Counted from the stretch's first letter, positions 1-10,989 are shown. The stretch: DNA of 64,000 bases from Comamonadaceae bacterium ALPHA2B (GCA_005503065.1 SCOE01000012.1:61071-125070); one strand, 5' to 3'. Translations and numbers: made by a program. Notes: a model not told the origin generated them from the letters alone.

Positions 1-300
1 ATCGTCTCGGTGGACGAACCGATCGACGCCACCCAGTGCGGCGGCAAGGAAAACTGCCTGGGCGAAGCCGGCCGCTGCATGACGCACGAGCTGTGGGCAT
101 CGCTGAACCAGAAGATGGTCGAGTTCCTGGATTCGGTCACGCTGCAGAAGCTGGTCGACGACCAGATCGCCAAGGGCGTGCAGATCGAGAACAAGCCGGC
201 CGTCAAGCGAGCCATCTCGAGCCAGCCGGTGGTCAAGCCGATCCGCGTGAATGCGCCGAATTCGGTGTTCGCCCTCGGCAACGCCTTCGCCAAATCCTGA
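1..300 (+). CDS. iscR: Fe-S cluster assembly transcriptional regulator IscR (3' end only)
   Basis: C-terminal 99 residues of an Rrf2-family regulator; the N-terminal helix-turn-helix lies outside the window. The visible part holds the cluster-binding cysteines in [14 protein letters not shown] followed by MTHELW, as in IscR. IscR senses [2Fe-2S] status and represses the isc operon when holo; that role is known for the family. The gene reads into iscS with a gap of about 80 bp, the usual isc order. The tail after the Cys motif is Lys/Pro-rich and less conserved. The symbol is well supported by the cysteine motif and by the neighbours. Confidence 0.93.
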   Translation: MVSVDEPIDATQCGGKENCLGEAGRCMTHELWASLNQKMVEFLDSVTLQKLVDDQIAKGVQIENKPAVKRAISSQPVVKPIRVNAPNSVFALGNAFAKS

Positions 301-379
301 TTCCACCGGGCAGTCGCCGGCGGCTGCGGCCCCGGCCGGCCTACGCGCATTGTTTGACCCACGCCAGCACGAGCAAGCC

Positions 380-1600
380 ATGGATGTGACTCCTCATTTC
401 CCGATCTACTTGGACTACGGCGCGACCACGCCGGTCGACCCGCGCGTGGTCGACGCGATGATTCCCTGGCTGCGCGAGCATTTCGGCAACCCTGCGTCAC
501 GCAGCCACGCCTGGGGCTGGGAAGCCGAAGAGGCCGTCGAGAAGGCGCGGGGGCAGGTGGCCGACCTGATCGGTGCCGACCCGCGCGAAATCGTCTGGAC
601 CTCCGGCGCCACCGAATCCGACAACCTGGCCATCAAGGGCGCCGCGCACTTCTACAAGGGCAAGGGCAAGCACCTTATCACCGTCAAGACCGAGCACAAG
701 GCCGTGCTGGACGTCATGCGCGAGCTGGAGCGCCAGGGCTTCGAGGTGACGTACCTCGACGTCGAGGAGAACGGCCTGCTCGACCTGGAGAAGTTCAAGG
801 CCGCGATCCGGACCGACACCATCCTGGCCAGTGTCATGTTCGTGAACAACGAGATCGGTGTCGTCCAGGACGTGGTCGCGCTGGGCAACCTGTGCCGCGA
901 GAAGGGCGTGATCTTCCACGTCGACGCCGCGCAGGCCACGGGCAAGCTCGAGATCGACGTCAAGACGCTGCCCATCGACCTGATGAGCCTGGCTTCGCAC
1001 AAGACCTACGGCCCGAAGGGCATCGGTGCGCTGTACGTGCGCCGCAAGCCGCGCGTGCGGCTGGAGGCCCAGATGCACGGCGGCGGCCACGAGCGCGGCA
1101 TGCGCTCGGGCACCTTGCCCACGCACCAGATCGTCGGCATGGGCGAGGCCTTCCGCATCGCCAAGGCAGAGATGAAGGACGACATCGCGAAGGCGAAGCG
1201 CCTGCAGAAGCGCCTGCTCGACGGCCTGAAGGACGTCGAGCAGGTCTTCATCAACGGCGACCTCGAGCACCGCGTGCCGCACAACCTGAACATGAGCTTC
1301 AACTTCGTCGAAGGCGAGTCGCTGATCATGGGCATCAAGGGGCTGGCGGTGTCGTCGGGCTCGGCCTGCACCTCGGCCAGCCTGGAGCCGAGTTACGTGC
1401 TGCGCGCCCTGGGCCGCAGCGACGAGCTGGCCCACAGCAGCCTGCGCATGACCATCGGCCGCTTCACGACCGAGGAAGAAATCGACTACGCCATCGCCAC
1501 CATCAAGCACAACGTGAGCAAGCTGCGCGAGCTGAGTCCGCTGTGGGAGATGTACCAGGACGGCGTCGACCTGAGCACCATCCAGTGGGCGGCGCACTGA
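380..1600 (+). CDS. iscS: Cysteine desulfurase IscS
   Basis: PLP-dependent enzyme that takes sulfur from L-cysteine and passes it as persulfide to IscU and other acceptors. The protein is 406 residues with this ATG, the normal family length (E. coli 404). The PLP lysine is K208 in SLASHKTYG, and the persulfide cysteine is C330 in the loop [14 protein letters not shown] chose the ATG at 380 because [20 protein letters not shown] is the typical N-terminus; an in-frame extension to 251 would add 43 unrelated residues. Second gene of the isc operon, followed by iscU after 42 bp. Confidence 0.97.
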   Translation: MDVTPHFPIYLDYGATTPVDPRVVDAMIPWLREHFGNPASRSHAWGWEAEEAVEKARGQVADLIGADPREIVWTSGATESDNLAIKGAAHFYKGKGKHLITVKTEHKAVLDVMRELERQGFEVTYLDVEENGLLDLEKFKAAIRTDTILASVMFVNNEIGVVQDVVALGNLCREKGVIFHVDAAQATGKLEIDVKTLPIDLMSLASHKTYGPKGIGALYVRRKPRVRLEAQMHGGGHERGMRSGTLPTHQIVGMGEAFRIAKAEMKDDIAKAKRLQKRLLDGLKDVEQVFINGDLEHRVPHNLNMSFNFVEGESLIMGIKGLAVSSGSACTSASLEPSYVLRALGRSDELAHSSLRMTIGRFTTEEEIDYAIATIKHNVSKLRELSPLWEMYQDGVDLSTIQWAAH

Positions 1601-1642
1601 ACGCCGTCTGCTGCACGACACCACGATTGAAGAGGTAACACC

Positions 1643-2059
1643 ATGGCTTATTCCGAGAAGGTCATCGACCACTACGAGAACCCGCGCAACGTCGGCTCCT
1701 TCGACAAGGGCGACGACTCGGTCGGCACCGGCATGGTCGGCGCACCGGCCTGCGGCGACGTGATGAAGCTGCAGATCAAGGTCAATGCCGAAACCGGCGT
1801 GATCGAGGACGCACGCTTCAAGACCTACGGCTGCGGCTCGGCGATCGCGTCGTCGTCGCTCGTGACCGAATGGGTCAAGGGCAAGACGCTGGACGAGGCG
1901 GCCGCGCTCAAGAACGCACAGATCGCCGAGGAACTGGCGCTGCCGCCGGTGAAGATCCACTGCTCGATCCTGGCCGAAGACGCGATCAAGGCCGCCGTGA
2001 ACGACTACAAGGCCAAGCACGGCGCCAAGACGCCGGCCGGCGAAGAAGCCGTTCACTGA
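1643..2059 (+). CDS. iscU: Fe-S cluster scaffold IscU
   Basis: Scaffold on which [2Fe-2S] clusters are built from IscS sulfur and then transferred with HscA/HscB help. It has 138 residues. The three cluster cysteines are C37 (APACGD, with D39), C64 (YGCGSA) and C107 (KIHCS). The HscA recognition motif LPPVK is at residues 100-104. An AGAGG ribosome site sits a few bases before the ATG. The C-terminus carries a short extra tail after KAKHG. Members of this family are highly conserved, so the call is firm. Confidence 0.97.
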   Translation: MAYSEKVIDHYENPRNVGSFDKGDDSVGTGMVGAPACGDVMKLQIKVNAETGVIEDARFKTYGCGSAIASSSLVTEWVKGKTLDEAAALKNAQIAEELALPPVKIHCSILAEDAIKAAVNDYKAKHGAKTPAGEEAVH

Positions 2060-2102
2060 TCCTTCGTTCTCGTTCGTTCGTTTGTTCGTCAGCTCCTGCA
2101 CT

Positions 2103-2426
2103 ATGTCCGTCACCCTGACCGAAGCCGCTGCCCGCCACGTGAACCGCTACCTGACCAAGCGGGGCAAGGGGGTGGGCGTGCGGCTCGGCGTCAAGACGAC
2201 GGGGTGCTCGGGCCTGGCCTACAAGCTGGAGTACGTGGACGAGATGGCGCCCGAGGACGTGGTCTTCGAAGACCATGGCGTGAAGGTGCTCGTGGACCCG
2301 AAGAGCCTCGCCTACATCGACGGCACGCAGCTGGATTTCGTGCGCGAGGGCCTGAACGAAGGCTTCAAGTTCAACAACCCGAACGAACGCGACCGCTGCG
2401 GCTGCGGCGAGAGCTTCCGGATCTAG
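2103..2426 (+). CDS. iscA: Fe-S cluster assembly protein IscA (A-type carrier)
   Basis: A-type carrier of 107 residues that binds iron or an Fe-S cluster and delivers it to targets. The three ligand cysteines are C35 (TTGCSG) and C99/C101 (RCGCGES) close to the C-terminus, as in all IscA/ErpA proteins. I chose ATG 2103 ([13 protein letters not shown]) over an in-frame ATG seven codons upstream, because the MSVTLT start is the family form. Gap to iscU 43 bp. A rho-independent-type hairpin follows about 30 bp downstream, before hscB. Confidence 0.95.
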   Translation: MSVTLTEAAARHVNRYLTKRGKGVGVRLGVKTTGCSGLAYKLEYVDEMAPEDVVFEDHGVKVLVDPKSLAYIDGTQLDFVREGLNEGFKFNNPNERDRCGCGESFRI

Positions 2427-2454
2427 CCACTCGCTGGGCGAGGGCGATTGCAAG

Positions 2455-2478
2455 AGCCGCCGCCCGAGGCGGCTTTTT
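2455..2478 (+). terminator. Intrinsic terminator-like hairpin between iscA and hscB
   Basis: AGCCGCC (2455-2461), a 6-base loop and GGCGGCT (2468-2474) form a seven-pair stem that runs directly into TTTTT. It lies 28 bp after the iscA stop on the coding strand, so it could attenuate transcription between iscRSUA and hscBA-fdx. Confidence 0.7.
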
Positions 2479-2480
2479 GT

Positions 2481-2560
2481 CGCCGGGCCGCCCCAAGCCA
2501 AAAAGCACCCCCCGGGGGGTCGCGAACCACGCGGCTGCGGGGAGCGTGGGGGCCTTTTTT
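2481..2560 (+). repeat. Intergenic palindromic repeat, family 1 (copy A)
   Basis: GC-rich element beginning CGCCGGGCCGCCCCAAG and ending GAGCGTGGGGGCCTT, with a CCCCCCGGGGGG core. It is clearly related to the copy inside prlC (12094-12184) and, on the other strand, to the one at 5341-5410. It sits between iscA and hscB. Confidence 0.75.
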
Positions 2561-2581
2561 GTTGGCCGTGCTGCGATCGAC

Positions 2582-3100
2582 ATGAACCTCAACGACACCG
2601 ACTTCGAACTCTTCGCCGTGCCACCGACCTTCGCGCAGGACCGCGCGGCGTTGGATGCCCGCTGGAAGGAATTGCAGCGCGAGGCGCACCCGGACCGTTT
2701 CGCGGCCCAGGGCCCGGCCGCGCAGCGCGTGGCGATGCAGTGGTCGGTGCGCATCAACGAGGCCTACCAGCGCCTGAAGGATCCGCTCCAGCGCGCCGCT
2801 TACCTCTGCGAGCTGAACGGTGCGCCGGTGCAGGCCGAGACCAACACCGCCATGCCGCCCGAGTTCCTGATGCAGCAGATGGAATGGCGCGAGGCACTCG
2901 ACGAGGCGGCCGACGAGGCCGCGCTCGATGCGCTCCAAGCCCAGGTGGATTCGGCGCGTGCGCGTGCTCTGTCGTCGCTGGACTGGCTCATCGACGAGAA
3001 GGGCGACTACCCGGCAGCGGCCGCGCAGGTCAGAGCCCTCATGTTCATCGAGCGCTTTGCCTCGGAGGTCGACCAGCGTTTCGACCGACTGGGACAATAG
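2582..3100 (+). CDS. hscB: Fe-S assembly J-domain co-chaperone HscB
   Basis: J-type co-chaperone of 172 residues that binds IscU and stimulates the HscA ATPase. The HPD motif is at residues 36-38 (REAHPDRF) in the N-terminal J domain. The C-terminal three-helix part (roughly residues 85-170) is the IscU-binding domain. ATG 2582 gives [17 protein letters not shown], the typical start. It follows the terminator and repeat elements after iscA and precedes hscA by 20 bp, so hscB-hscA-fdx may be partly a separate transcriptional block. Confidence 0.95.
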   Translation: MNLNDTDFELFAVPPTFAQDRAALDARWKELQREAHPDRFAAQGPAAQRVAMQWSVRINEAYQRLKDPLQRAAYLCELNGAPVQAETNTAMPPEFLMQQMEWREALDEAADEAALDALQAQVDSARARALSSLDWLIDEKGDYPAAAAQVRALMFIERFASEVDQRFDRLGQ

Positions 3101-3120
3101 GTCTTCGCTCTCCAGTTTCC

Positions 3121-4977
<1,857 letters not shown>

Positions 4978-4992
4978 AACAACGACGCCACG

Positions 4993-5331
4993 ATGCCCGT
5001 CATCAAGATCCTTCCCCACGCCGAGTACTGTCCTCAGGGCGCCGAGATCACGGCGCCGGCCGGCACGTCGATCTGCGAGGCGCTGCTGGACAACCACATC
5101 AACATCGAGCACGCCTGCGACATGAGCTGCGCCTGCACGACCTGCCACGTGATCGTGCGCGAGGGCTACAGCTCGTTGAACGAGGCCGACGAGGCCGAGG
5201 AAGACCTGCTCGACCGGGCCTGGGGCCTGGAGCCGCAGTCGCGCCTGTCCTGCCAGGCCATCCTGGCGCAGCAGGACGTGACGGTCGAGATCCCCAAGTA
5301 CTCGATCAACCACGCCAAAGAGAATCATTGA
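4993..5331 (+). CDS. fdx: ISC-type [2Fe-2S] ferredoxin Fdx
   Basis: Adrenodoxin-type ferredoxin, 112 residues, which supplies electrons for cluster assembly. The ligands are C42, C48, C51 (in CDMSCACTTC, with the extra C46 also seen in the family) and C87 (RLSCQA). It starts 15 bp after hscA, so it is co-transcribed. No iscX follows; dnaQ comes next after a repeat element, so the operon ends here. Confidence 0.95.
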   Translation: MPVIKILPHAEYCPQGAEITAPAGTSICEALLDNHINIEHACDMSCACTTCHVIVREGYSSLNEADEAEEDLLDRAWGLEPQSRLSCQAILAQQDVTVEIPKYSINHAKENH

Positions 5332-5340
5332 TCCCGACGT

Positions 5341-5410
5341 GCCGCCGTTCCACGGGTCGCTGCCCCCCGCGGGGGCTGATCCGGCGTGGGGTGGCCCGGC
5401 GCCGGATCGC
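5341..5410 (-). repeat. Intergenic palindromic repeat, family 1 (copy B)
   Basis: Read on the minus strand it gives CGCCGGGCCACCCCACG, then CCCCCGCGGGGGGCAGCGA, matching the layout of copies at 2481-2560 and 12094-12184. It fills most of the fdx-dnaQ gap. Confidence 0.7.
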
Positions 5411-5428
5411 CACTGAGAGATTGCCATC

Positions 5429-6148
5429 ATGAGCCGCCAGATCGTCCTCGACACAGAAACCACCGGCCTCTCGGCCGAGAACGGCGACCGCATCATCGAA
5501 CTGGGCTGCGTGGAGCTGTTCAACCGCAAGCTCACCGGCAACGACCTGCACATCTACTTCAACCCCGAGCGCGAGAGCCATGAGGATGCGCTGCGCGTGC
5601 ACGGGCTGACGACCGAGTTCCTGAGCGACAAGCCGAAGTTCGCCACCATGGCGCAAGAGATCGTCGAGTACCTGCGCGGGGCCGAGCTCATCATCCACAA
5701 CGCGGCCTTCGACGTCGGCTTCCTCAACAAGGAATTCGAGCTGGCGGGCCTGGCGCCGCTGCGCGATTTCGTGGGCGAAGTGACCGACACCCTGGCCATG
5801 GCCAAGCAGGTCTACCCTGGCAAGCGCAACTCGCTCGACGCACTGTGCGACCGCTTCGGCGTCGACCGCTCCAACCGCACCTTTCACGGCGCCAAGCTCG
5901 ACGCGCAGCTGCTGGCCGACGTGTACATCAACCTCACGCGCGGCCAGGATGCGCTGCTCATCGAGGTGGAAAGCCGCAGCGAGGAGCAGGGCTCGGTGGT
6001 GGCAGTGGATCTGCGCCGCTTCACGCTGCCGGTGCTGATGGCATCGGACGACGAGGTCGCCGCCCACGAGAAGGTGCTGGCCGACCTGGACAAGGCGAGC
6101 GGCGGCAAGACGCTCTTCAAGCTGTCGGTCGAAAAAACTGTGGCATAA
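5429..6148 (+). CDS. dnaQ: DNA polymerase III epsilon subunit (3'-5' proofreading exonuclease)
   Basis: DEDDh exonuclease of 239 residues that proofreads for the replicative polymerase. The catalytic residues are D8 and E10 (VLDTETTG), D95 (HNAAFDVGF), H153 (FHGAKLDAQ) and D158. The C-terminal part (about residues 185-239) corresponds to the region that contacts the alpha subunit. Length matches the family (E. coli 243). The tRNA-Val gene follows 60 bp downstream on the same strand, and a strong terminator after the tRNA may serve both. Confidence 0.94.
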   Translation: MSRQIVLDTETTGLSAENGDRIIELGCVELFNRKLTGNDLHIYFNPERESHEDALRVHGLTTEFLSDKPKFATMAQEIVEYLRGAELIIHNAAFDVGFLNKEFELAGLAPLRDFVGEVTDTLAMAKQVYPGKRNSLDALCDRFGVDRSNRTFHGAKLDAQLLADVYINLTRGQDALLIEVESRSEEQGSVVAVDLRRFTLPVLMASDDEVAAHEKVLADLDKASGGKTLFKLSVEKTVA

Positions 6149-6208
6149 TCATGGGCTTCGCAGGGCACGACAGATCTCTTCGGTCGTGTATCGCGAAGCA
6201 CCCAACCA

Positions 6209-6283
6209 GGGCGGTTAGCTCAGGGGTAGAGCACAGCATTCACACTGCTGGGGTCGGGGGTTCAAAGCCCTCACCGCCCACCA
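6209..6283 (+). tRNA. tRNA-Val (anticodon CAC)
   Basis: A 75-nt cloverleaf. The acceptor stem is GGGCGGT/ACCGCCC, the D arm GCTC...GAGC, and the anticodon stem CAGCA/TGCTG with loop TTCACAC (anticodon CAC, decoding GUG). The T arm is GGGGG TTCAAAG CCCTC, with one wobble pair. The discriminator is A and CCA is encoded (6281-6283). Confidence 0.95.
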
Positions 6284-6298
6284 CACACCTCACGATCA

Positions 6299-6320
6299 CG
6301 GCACCTTCGGGTGCCGTTTT
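6299..6320 (+). terminator. Intrinsic terminator after tRNA-Val
   Basis: CGGCACC (6299-6305), TTCG tetraloop, GGTGCCG (6310-6316), then TTTT. It lies 15 bp after the tRNA and probably ends the tRNA (and dnaQ) transcript. Confidence 0.85.
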
Positions 6321-6450
6321 CGTTGATGCTCCCGGATGGATGATGCCGGTGTGTCGGCCGCTGCCGACGCACGGGCCGCCTGTGCGCCGGTACGCACGGC
6401 GGCGAGCGGGCGTAGAACTCGGTGCAACCAGACTCAACCAGGGGTTGAAC
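6321..6450. other. Non-coding gap
   Basis: Together with the doubtful small ORF that follows, this makes about 390 bp without a firm gene. I see no RNA gene or repeat in it. Confidence 0.4.
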
Positions 6451-6672
6451 ATGCAGCCGATGTCTTCCGAGCTTCCCACGCCCATCACACCTTCTGGGCC
6501 GGACCTCCCCGTCGAACCGGACCGTGGCCCGGCCACGCCGACGTCTCCCCCCTCGGATGCCGCGATGCCCGCGCCCGGCAAGTCGCCTCATCCGCCCACA
6601 CTGCTCGCCTGGCAGGCGCGCGCCAATCGGCACTTCATGCGCGCCGCCGCGTTCCGCTGGCGCGGCTTCTGA
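6451..6672 (+). CDS. Small Pro-rich hypothetical protein
   Basis: 73-residue ORF, proline-rich in the middle (PTPITPSGPDLPVEPD and similar) with a basic/aromatic C-terminus (ARANRHFMRAAAFRWRGF). An AGGGG sequence lies six bases before the ATG, a fair ribosome site. I do not recognise a family. It ends 41 bp before the LhgO-like gene. It may be spurious; the support is the ribosome site and the lack of any better reading of this stretch. Confidence 0.3.
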   Translation: MQPMSSELPTPITPSGPDLPVEPDRGPATPTSPPSDAAMPAPGKSPHPPTLLAWQARANRHFMRAAAFRWRGF

Positions 6673-6713
6673 GCAGACGGTCTTTTGAGGCGACATGCCG
6701 CTAAGCTCGCGGC

Positions 6714-7820
6714 ATGGACGAATTTGATTGCGCCGTCATCGGCGCCGGTGTGGTGGGCTTGGCCGTGGCCCGTGAAATGGCCTTGGCAGGACGCGAGGTC
6801 GTCGTGCTCGAGGCCGAGGGCGCCATCGGCTCGGGCATCAGTTCGCGCAACAGCGAGGTCATCCATGCGGGCATCTATTACCCCAAAGACTCGCTCAAGG
6901 CGCGCCTGTGCGTCGATGGCAGGCAGCTGCTGTACGCCTATGCGCAAGCGCGTGGCGTGCCCCATCGACGGTGCGGCAAGCTGATCGTCGCGACTTCGTC
7001 CTCCGAAGCGTCCGAACTCGAGGCCATCGTGGCCAAGGGGCGAGCCAACGGCGTCGACGACCTCGTTCTGCTCGACGCTCCGGAAGCCAGGGCGCTCGAG
7101 CCGGCGCTGGCGTGTGTTGCCGCAATCCATTCGCCTTCCACGGGCATCGTGGACAGCCATGCCCTGATGCTGAGCTTCCAGGGCGACATGGAGCATGCCG
7201 GCGGTGTGCTCGCCCTCAAGTCGGCCGTACGCGCCGCGCGATGCATCGCTGCCGGCATCGACCTGGAAATGACCGACGGCACCGTGTTGCGTTGCCGGAC
7301 CGTCGTCAATGCGGCCGGTTTGAACGCCCCTGCGCTGGCCGCGCGTTTCGAGGGGCTGGATCCATCGCACGTGCCGCAGGCGCACTGGGCCAAGGGAAGC
7401 TATTTCGTGCTCGGTGGCCGAGCGCCCTTCAGCCGGTTGATCTATCCCGTCCCGGAGCCGGGCGGCCTGGGCGTGCACCTCACGCTGGACCTCGGCGGAC
7501 AGGCGAAGTTCGGGCCCGACGTGGAATGGGTCGCGAGCCCGTCGGACCTTCAGGTCGACCCCCGGCGTGGCGACGGCTTCTATGCCGAGGTGCGCAAGTA
7601 TTGGCCTGGCTTGCCAGACCACGCGCTGCAGCCCGGCTATGCGGGCATCCGCCCCAAGATCTCGGGGCCCGGCGAGGCCGCACGCGACTTCCTGATCCAG
7701 GGGCCCGAGGTTCATGGCGTGCCCGGGCTGGTCAATCTTTTCGGCATCGAATCGCCGGGTCTGACAAGCAGTCTGGCCATTGGCCGACATGTATGCGAAT
7801 TGCCGGGAATTGCCGCGTGA
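6714..7820 (+). CDS. FAD-dependent oxidoreductase, L-2-hydroxyglutarate oxidase/dehydrogenase (LhgO) family
   Basis: DAO-type flavoenzyme of 368 residues. The N-terminal dinucleotide fold is [18 protein letters not shown], followed by the acidic end of the second strand (VLEAE). The motif [15 protein letters not shown] (about residues 45-60) is characteristic of the L-2-hydroxyglutarate dehydrogenase branch, as is [10 protein letters not shown] near the C-terminus. Enzymes of this branch oxidise L-2-hydroxyglutarate or related 2-hydroxy acids to the 2-oxo acid. No carbon-starvation csiD partner is visible, so the true substrate is uncertain. It stands alone, with DUF883 about 100 bp downstream. 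Confidence 0.82.
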   Translation: MDEFDCAVIGAGVVGLAVAREMALAGREVVVLEAEGAIGSGISSRNSEVIHAGIYYPKDSLKARLCVDGRQLLYAYAQARGVPHRRCGKLIVATSSSEASELEAIVAKGRANGVDDLVLLDAPEARALEPALACVAAIHSPSTGIVDSHALMLSFQGDMEHAGGVLALKSAVRAARCIAAGIDLEMTDGTVLRCRTVVNAAGLNAPALAARFEGLDPSHVPQAHWAKGSYFVLGGRAPFSRLIYPVPEPGGLGVHLTLDLGGQAKFGPDVEWVASPSDLQVDPRRGDGFYAEVRKYWPGLPDHALQPGYAGIRPKISGPGEAARDFLIQGPEVHGVPGLVNLFGIESPGLTSSLAIGRHVCELPGIAA

Positions 7821-7923
7821 TTGCGCTTCATGTGGCTGTAATATGGCCGGCACGCCAGTTGCTGGCGTGTCCATTGCCGGCACTCCCGCCGGTGCCCAGA
7901 CTCCACTGAGGGAAGGTGTTCCT

Positions 7924-8235
7924 ATGTCCGTATCCAACAATCTCGAAGCGGCTGCCAATGCGGTGGTCGAGGACCTTGCCAACGATGTGAAGGGCGTGCT
8001 CTCGAACAAGGACCTCGAGTCGGTGCCCCAGATCAAGGCGCTCAAGCAGCGTGTCGAGGCCAAGCTGGCCATCGCGCGCGAGCTTGCCTCCGAGAAGAGC
8101 AAGATTGCCGCGAAGAAGGCCAAGGATGCGGCGCAGACGGCCAATGCCTATGCGCATGACGAGCCGTGGCAGATCGCCGGTGCCGCGCTGGCCGTGGGTG
8201 TTCTGGTGGGCCTGCTGCTTGGCAGCCGTCGCTGA
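7924..8235 (+). CDS. DUF883/ElaB-YqjD family C-tail-anchored protein
   Basis: 103 residues: a long charged, Lys/Ala-rich helix (about residues 5-75) followed by a C-terminal hydrophobic segment (IAGAALAVGVLVGLLLGSRR). The motif DEPWQIAGAALAVG and the GSRR end are typical of YqjD/ElaB proteins. E. coli YqjD is an inner-membrane protein reported to bind ribosomes in stationary phase; that function is taken from the family. ATG 7924 is preceded by GGGAAGG. The next gene is a YqjE-like protein, the same pairing as E. coli yqjD-yqjE. Confidence 0.85.
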   Translation: MSVSNNLEAAANAVVEDLANDVKGVLSNKDLESVPQIKALKQRVEAKLAIARELASEKSKIAAKKAKDAAQTANAYAHDEPWQIAGAALAVGVLVGLLLGSRR

Positions 8236-8301
8236 TCGCGTGCCCGCCGGATCCGTGCCGGTGCGCCGGCCTCACTGGCGAACCGAAGGGGCGGCGAGCG
8301 C

Positions 8302-8997
8302 ATGAACCGGCTGCTTTCCCTGTTCGGTATCGATGCACGCATTCGCCGCGTGCGCGAAGCGCTGCATGAAGGCGCCCTGGCCGCCGAAGACCGCGCCCAA
8401 TTGCTCGGCATGGCCTGGGATGAGGAGAAAGGCCACATCAAGCGCCTGATGGCGCTTGTCGTCGCCCTCATCGGGCTGACCATCGTGATGGCGTCGCTGC
8501 TGTCGGTCGCGGTCGTCGTGCACTTCTGGGATACGCCGCATCGCACGACCGCCGCCTGGCTGGTCGCGGCGCTGTGGGTCGTCCTGTGGGGCGCGGCACT
8601 GGTGGGCTTGATGTCGAGCCTGCGCGGCGCCTCCGACGCGATGGAGCCCGCGCGGCGCGAACTGGAGCGTGACTGGGCCTACCTCCAGACGCGATTCGGC
8701 GACGACGACGACAAGCCGCGCGAGCCCCGCCCCGCCACGCGCCAGGCGCTGCTGGACCGCATCGAGCGCCAGCGCCAGCGGCTGATGCTCGAGGAGCGCA
8801 TGGAAGCCGCGGCCGAGGCTGCTGCGGCGCAGGAGGCTGCGGCCTACGAGCCGCCGACCGACAGGGCGATGCGGTTGGCGCGCGAGCATCCCATCGCAGC
8901 CGGTGCCGCGGCGGCGGTGGTGATGGCCGTCGTCGGCCCGCGCCGCCTGCTGAAGGTGACGGGGTGGCTGGTGCCCATCCTCTGGAAGCTGCGCTGA
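8302..8997 (+). CDS. Phage-holin-superfamily (YqjE-like) membrane protein with YqjK-like tail
   Basis: 231 residues. Two hydrophobic segments lie at about residues 50-75 and 88-110 (MALVVALIGLTIVMASLLSV; WLVAALWVVLWGAALVGLM), as in YqjE. A long charged, probably coiled-coil stretch (about 120-190) follows, then a hydrophobic C-terminal part (IAAGAAAAVVMAVVGPRRLL) that resembles YqjK. In enterobacteria yqjD, yqjE and yqjK are separate genes; here the last two look joined, which is my inference. The family name 'holin' does not mean a prophage, and no phage genes are nearby. Confidence 0.75.
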   Translation: MNRLLSLFGIDARIRRVREALHEGALAAEDRAQLLGMAWDEEKGHIKRLMALVVALIGLTIVMASLLSVAVVVHFWDTPHRTTAAWLVAALWVVLWGAALVGLMSSLRGASDAMEPARRELERDWAYLQTRFGDDDDKPREPRPATRQALLDRIERQRQRLMLEERMEAAAEAAAAQEAAAYEPPTDRAMRLAREHPIAAGAAAAVVMAVVGPRRLLKVTGWLVPILWKLR

Positions 8998-9014
8998 ACG
9001 CGCCCCGATCCCGC

Positions 9015-9049
9015 AAGCCGCCGCAGCCTCGCGCTCCGGCGGTTTTTTT
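9015..9049 (+). terminator. Intrinsic terminator after the YqjE-like gene
   Basis: CCGCCG (9018-9023), 13-nt loop, CGGCGG (9037-9042), then seven T. The stem can extend through the AAG/TTT flank. It lies between convergent genes (YqjE-like on plus, pyrD on minus). Confidence 0.8.
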
Positions 9050-9070
9050 GGGGCGCGATGCGGACCGGAT

Positions 9071-10138
9071 TCAGCGCTGCCGCAGCGCCTGCGCCAACTC
9101 GCGCACCAGCGCCGGCCCGCGGTAGATGAGTCCCGTGTAGACCTGCACCACGTCGGCGCCGGCCGCCAGCTTGGCGCGCGCGTCGTCCCCGCTCATCACG
9201 CCGCCGGCGCCGATGATGGGAAAGCCCGGCCCCAGGGCGGCGCGCAGCTGCACGATCACGCGGTTACTCGCCTCGCGCACCGGGGCACCTGACAGGCCCC
9301 CCGTCTCGTTGCCGTGCGGCAGGCCGGCGACCGCGTCGCGCGCCAGGGTGGTGTTGGTGGCGATCACGCCGTCCATGCCATGGCGCTGGAGTGTCGCGGC
9401 GATCACGGCGACCTGCGCCTCGTCCAGGTCGGGCGCGATCTTGAGGAACACCGGCACGCGCCGCTGCTGCGTGGCCGCGAGCAGCCCGCGCCGTTCGGCG
9501 ACGGCCCCGAGGAGGGCGTCCAGCGCCTCGTCGCTCTGCAGGCTGCGCAGGTTCGCGGTGTTGGGGCTGGAGATGTTCACCGCCACGTAGTCGGCATACG
9601 GGTACACGCCTTCCAGGCCGATGAGGTAGTCGTCGACGGCGCGCTCGATCGGGGTGCTCGCGTTCTTGCCGATGTTCAGGCCCAGCAGCATCGGCTTGCG
9701 GCCGGCCGCAGCCGCCTGTTGGCGATAGCGGGCCCGCTGCACATTGGCGATGAACGCATCGAGCCCTTCGTTGTTGAAACCCAGGCGGTTGATGAGCGCT
9801 TCGGCCTTGGGCAGCCGGAAGATGCGCGGCCGGGCGTTGCCGGGCTGCGCCTTGGGTGTGACCGTGCCGACCTCGACGAAACCGAAGCCCATGGCCGAGA
9901 AGGCATCGATGCAGCGCGCGTTCTTGTCCAGCCCGGCGGCCAGGCCCACGCGGTTGGGAAACCTCAGGCCTGCCAGGATGACGGGGTCGTCCACGCGCGG
10001 CGATGCATAGAAGCACGCCAACGGCGTGTTCTGGGTGCGGGCCAGGCTGTCGAGCGTCAATTCATGGGCGGCCTCCGGGTCCATGCCGAAGAGGAAGGGG
10101 CGGGCGAGGCCGTACAGCGCAGGGAGCGAGGCGAGCAT
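9071..10138 (-). CDS. pyrD: Dihydroorotate dehydrogenase (quinone), class 2
   Basis: Membrane-associated FMN enzyme that oxidises dihydroorotate to orotate with quinone in pyrimidine synthesis. 355 residues with start [20 protein letters not shown]; this N-terminal helical quinone-tunnel region marks class 2. Conserved blocks include [25 protein letters not shown] (substrate asparagines and serine), TNTT and [12 protein letters not shown] rejected an extension of 22 residues upstream as non-homologous. It is divergent from rpiA, with only 50 bp between the start codons, so both promoters overlap in that gap or in the 5' coding ends. Confidence 0.95.
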   Translation of the reverse strand: MLASLPALYGLARPFLFGMDPEAAHELTLDSLARTQNTPLACFYASPRVDDPVILAGLRFPNRVGLAAGLDKNARCIDAFSAMGFGFVEVGTVTPKAQPGNARPRIFRLPKAEALINRLGFNNEGLDAFIANVQRARYRQQAAAAGRKPMLLGLNIGKNASTPIERAVDDYLIGLEGVYPYADYVAVNISSPNTANLRSLQSDEALDALLGAVAERRGLLAATQQRRVPVFLKIAPDLDEAQVAVIAATLQRHGMDGVIATNTTLARDAVAGLPHGNETGGLSGAPVREASNRVIVQLRAALGPGFPIIGAGGVMSGDDARAKLAAGADVVQVYTGLIYRGPALVRELAQALRQR

Positions 10139-10188
10139 TGGATAATTTGCAGCTTTTGTTTCTTCAGACGAACCGAGGATTTTCCGCC

Positions 10189-10887
10189 ATGAGCGCCCCC
10201 GCATCCGCCGCCCCCAGCCAGGACGAACTCAAGGCCCTCGTGGGCCGCGCCGCACTCGAGCACGTGGTGCGCGGCGAAATCGTCGGCGTGGGCACTGGAT
10301 CGACGGTGAACAAATTCATCGACGCGCTGGCCACCATCAAGGACGAGATCAAGGGCGCCGTCTCCAGTTCGGTCGCCTCGACCGAGCGCCTGCGCGCGCT
10401 GGGTATCGAGGTCTTCGACAGCAATGCGGTCGACGAACTGGCGGTGTACATCGACGGCGCCGACGAGATCGACGGCCGTGGCCACATGATCAAGGGCGGT
10501 GGCGCAGCGCTCACGCGGGAGAAGATCGTCGCCGCCCAGTCGCGGCGATTCGTGTGCATCGCCGACGCCTCCAAGCGCGTCGAGGTGCTCGGCGCCTTTC
10601 CGCTGCCGGTGGAGATCATCCCGATGGCGGCGCGGCGCCTGATGCGGCAGTTCGCCGCGCTGGGCGGGCTGGCGCAAGTCCGCGAGAAGGATGGCCTGCC
10701 GCTGGTGACCGACAACGGCCAGCACATCCTCGACGTGACCGGCCTGAAGATCGCGGACCCGCTGGCCTTCGAGAGCGAGGTGAACCAGTGGCCCGGCGTG
10801 GTGACGGTTGGGGTGTTCGCGCACCAGAAGGCGCAGATCTGCCTGCTGGCCACGCCCGAGGGCGTGCAGACACTGCGCTACGACTGA
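10189..10887 (+). CDS. rpiA: Ribose-5-phosphate isomerase A
   Basis: Interconverts ribose-5-phosphate and ribulose-5-phosphate in the pentose phosphate pathway. 232 residues. Signature blocks: [13 protein letters not shown] (phosphate loop), [10 protein letters not shown] with the catalytic Asp pair, and [14 protein letters not shown] with the catalytic Lys/Glu. Start [15 protein letters not shown] at 10189 is about ten residues longer than E. coli but usual for comamonads. Monocistronic: it is divergent from pyrD and followed by a repeat element and a convergent gene. Confidence 0.95.
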   Translation: MSAPASAAPSQDELKALVGRAALEHVVRGEIVGVGTGSTVNKFIDALATIKDEIKGAVSSSVASTERLRALGIEVFDSNAVDELAVYIDGADEIDGRGHMIKGGGAALTREKIVAAQSRRFVCIADASKRVEVLGAFPLPVEIIPMAARRLMRQFAALGGLAQVREKDGLPLVTDNGQHILDVTGLKIADPLAFESEVNQWPGVVTVGVFAHQKAQICLLATPEGVQTLRYD

Positions 10888-10910
10888 CCGCCAAGCCGCC
10901 GTTTCAGCAT

Positions 10911-10968
10911 CAAATGGGGTTGCAACGCCCGCCCTGCCTGCGTAGGGTGCTATGAATGTTGTAGCAAG
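10911..10968. repeat. Comamonad-type palindromic repeat, family 2 (intergenic copy)
   Basis: Contains AACGCCCGCCCTGCCTGCG followed by GCTATGAATGTTGTAGC, the same two blocks as in the copy at 14836-14898. It lies between the convergent ends of rpiA and the glutaredoxin-like gene. Confidence 0.7.
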
Positions 10969-10989
10969 CCGGTGCCGGGACAGCGGCGC

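Noticed and set aside
251..379. N-terminal extension of IscS from an upstream ATG
   Set aside because: The added 43 residues overlap iscR and do not resemble IscS; the family start is at 380.
8302..8997. Phage holin, hence a prophage remnant
   Set aside because: The 'holin superfamily' name is historical. The gene pairs with DUF883, and no phage gene, integrase or att site is near.
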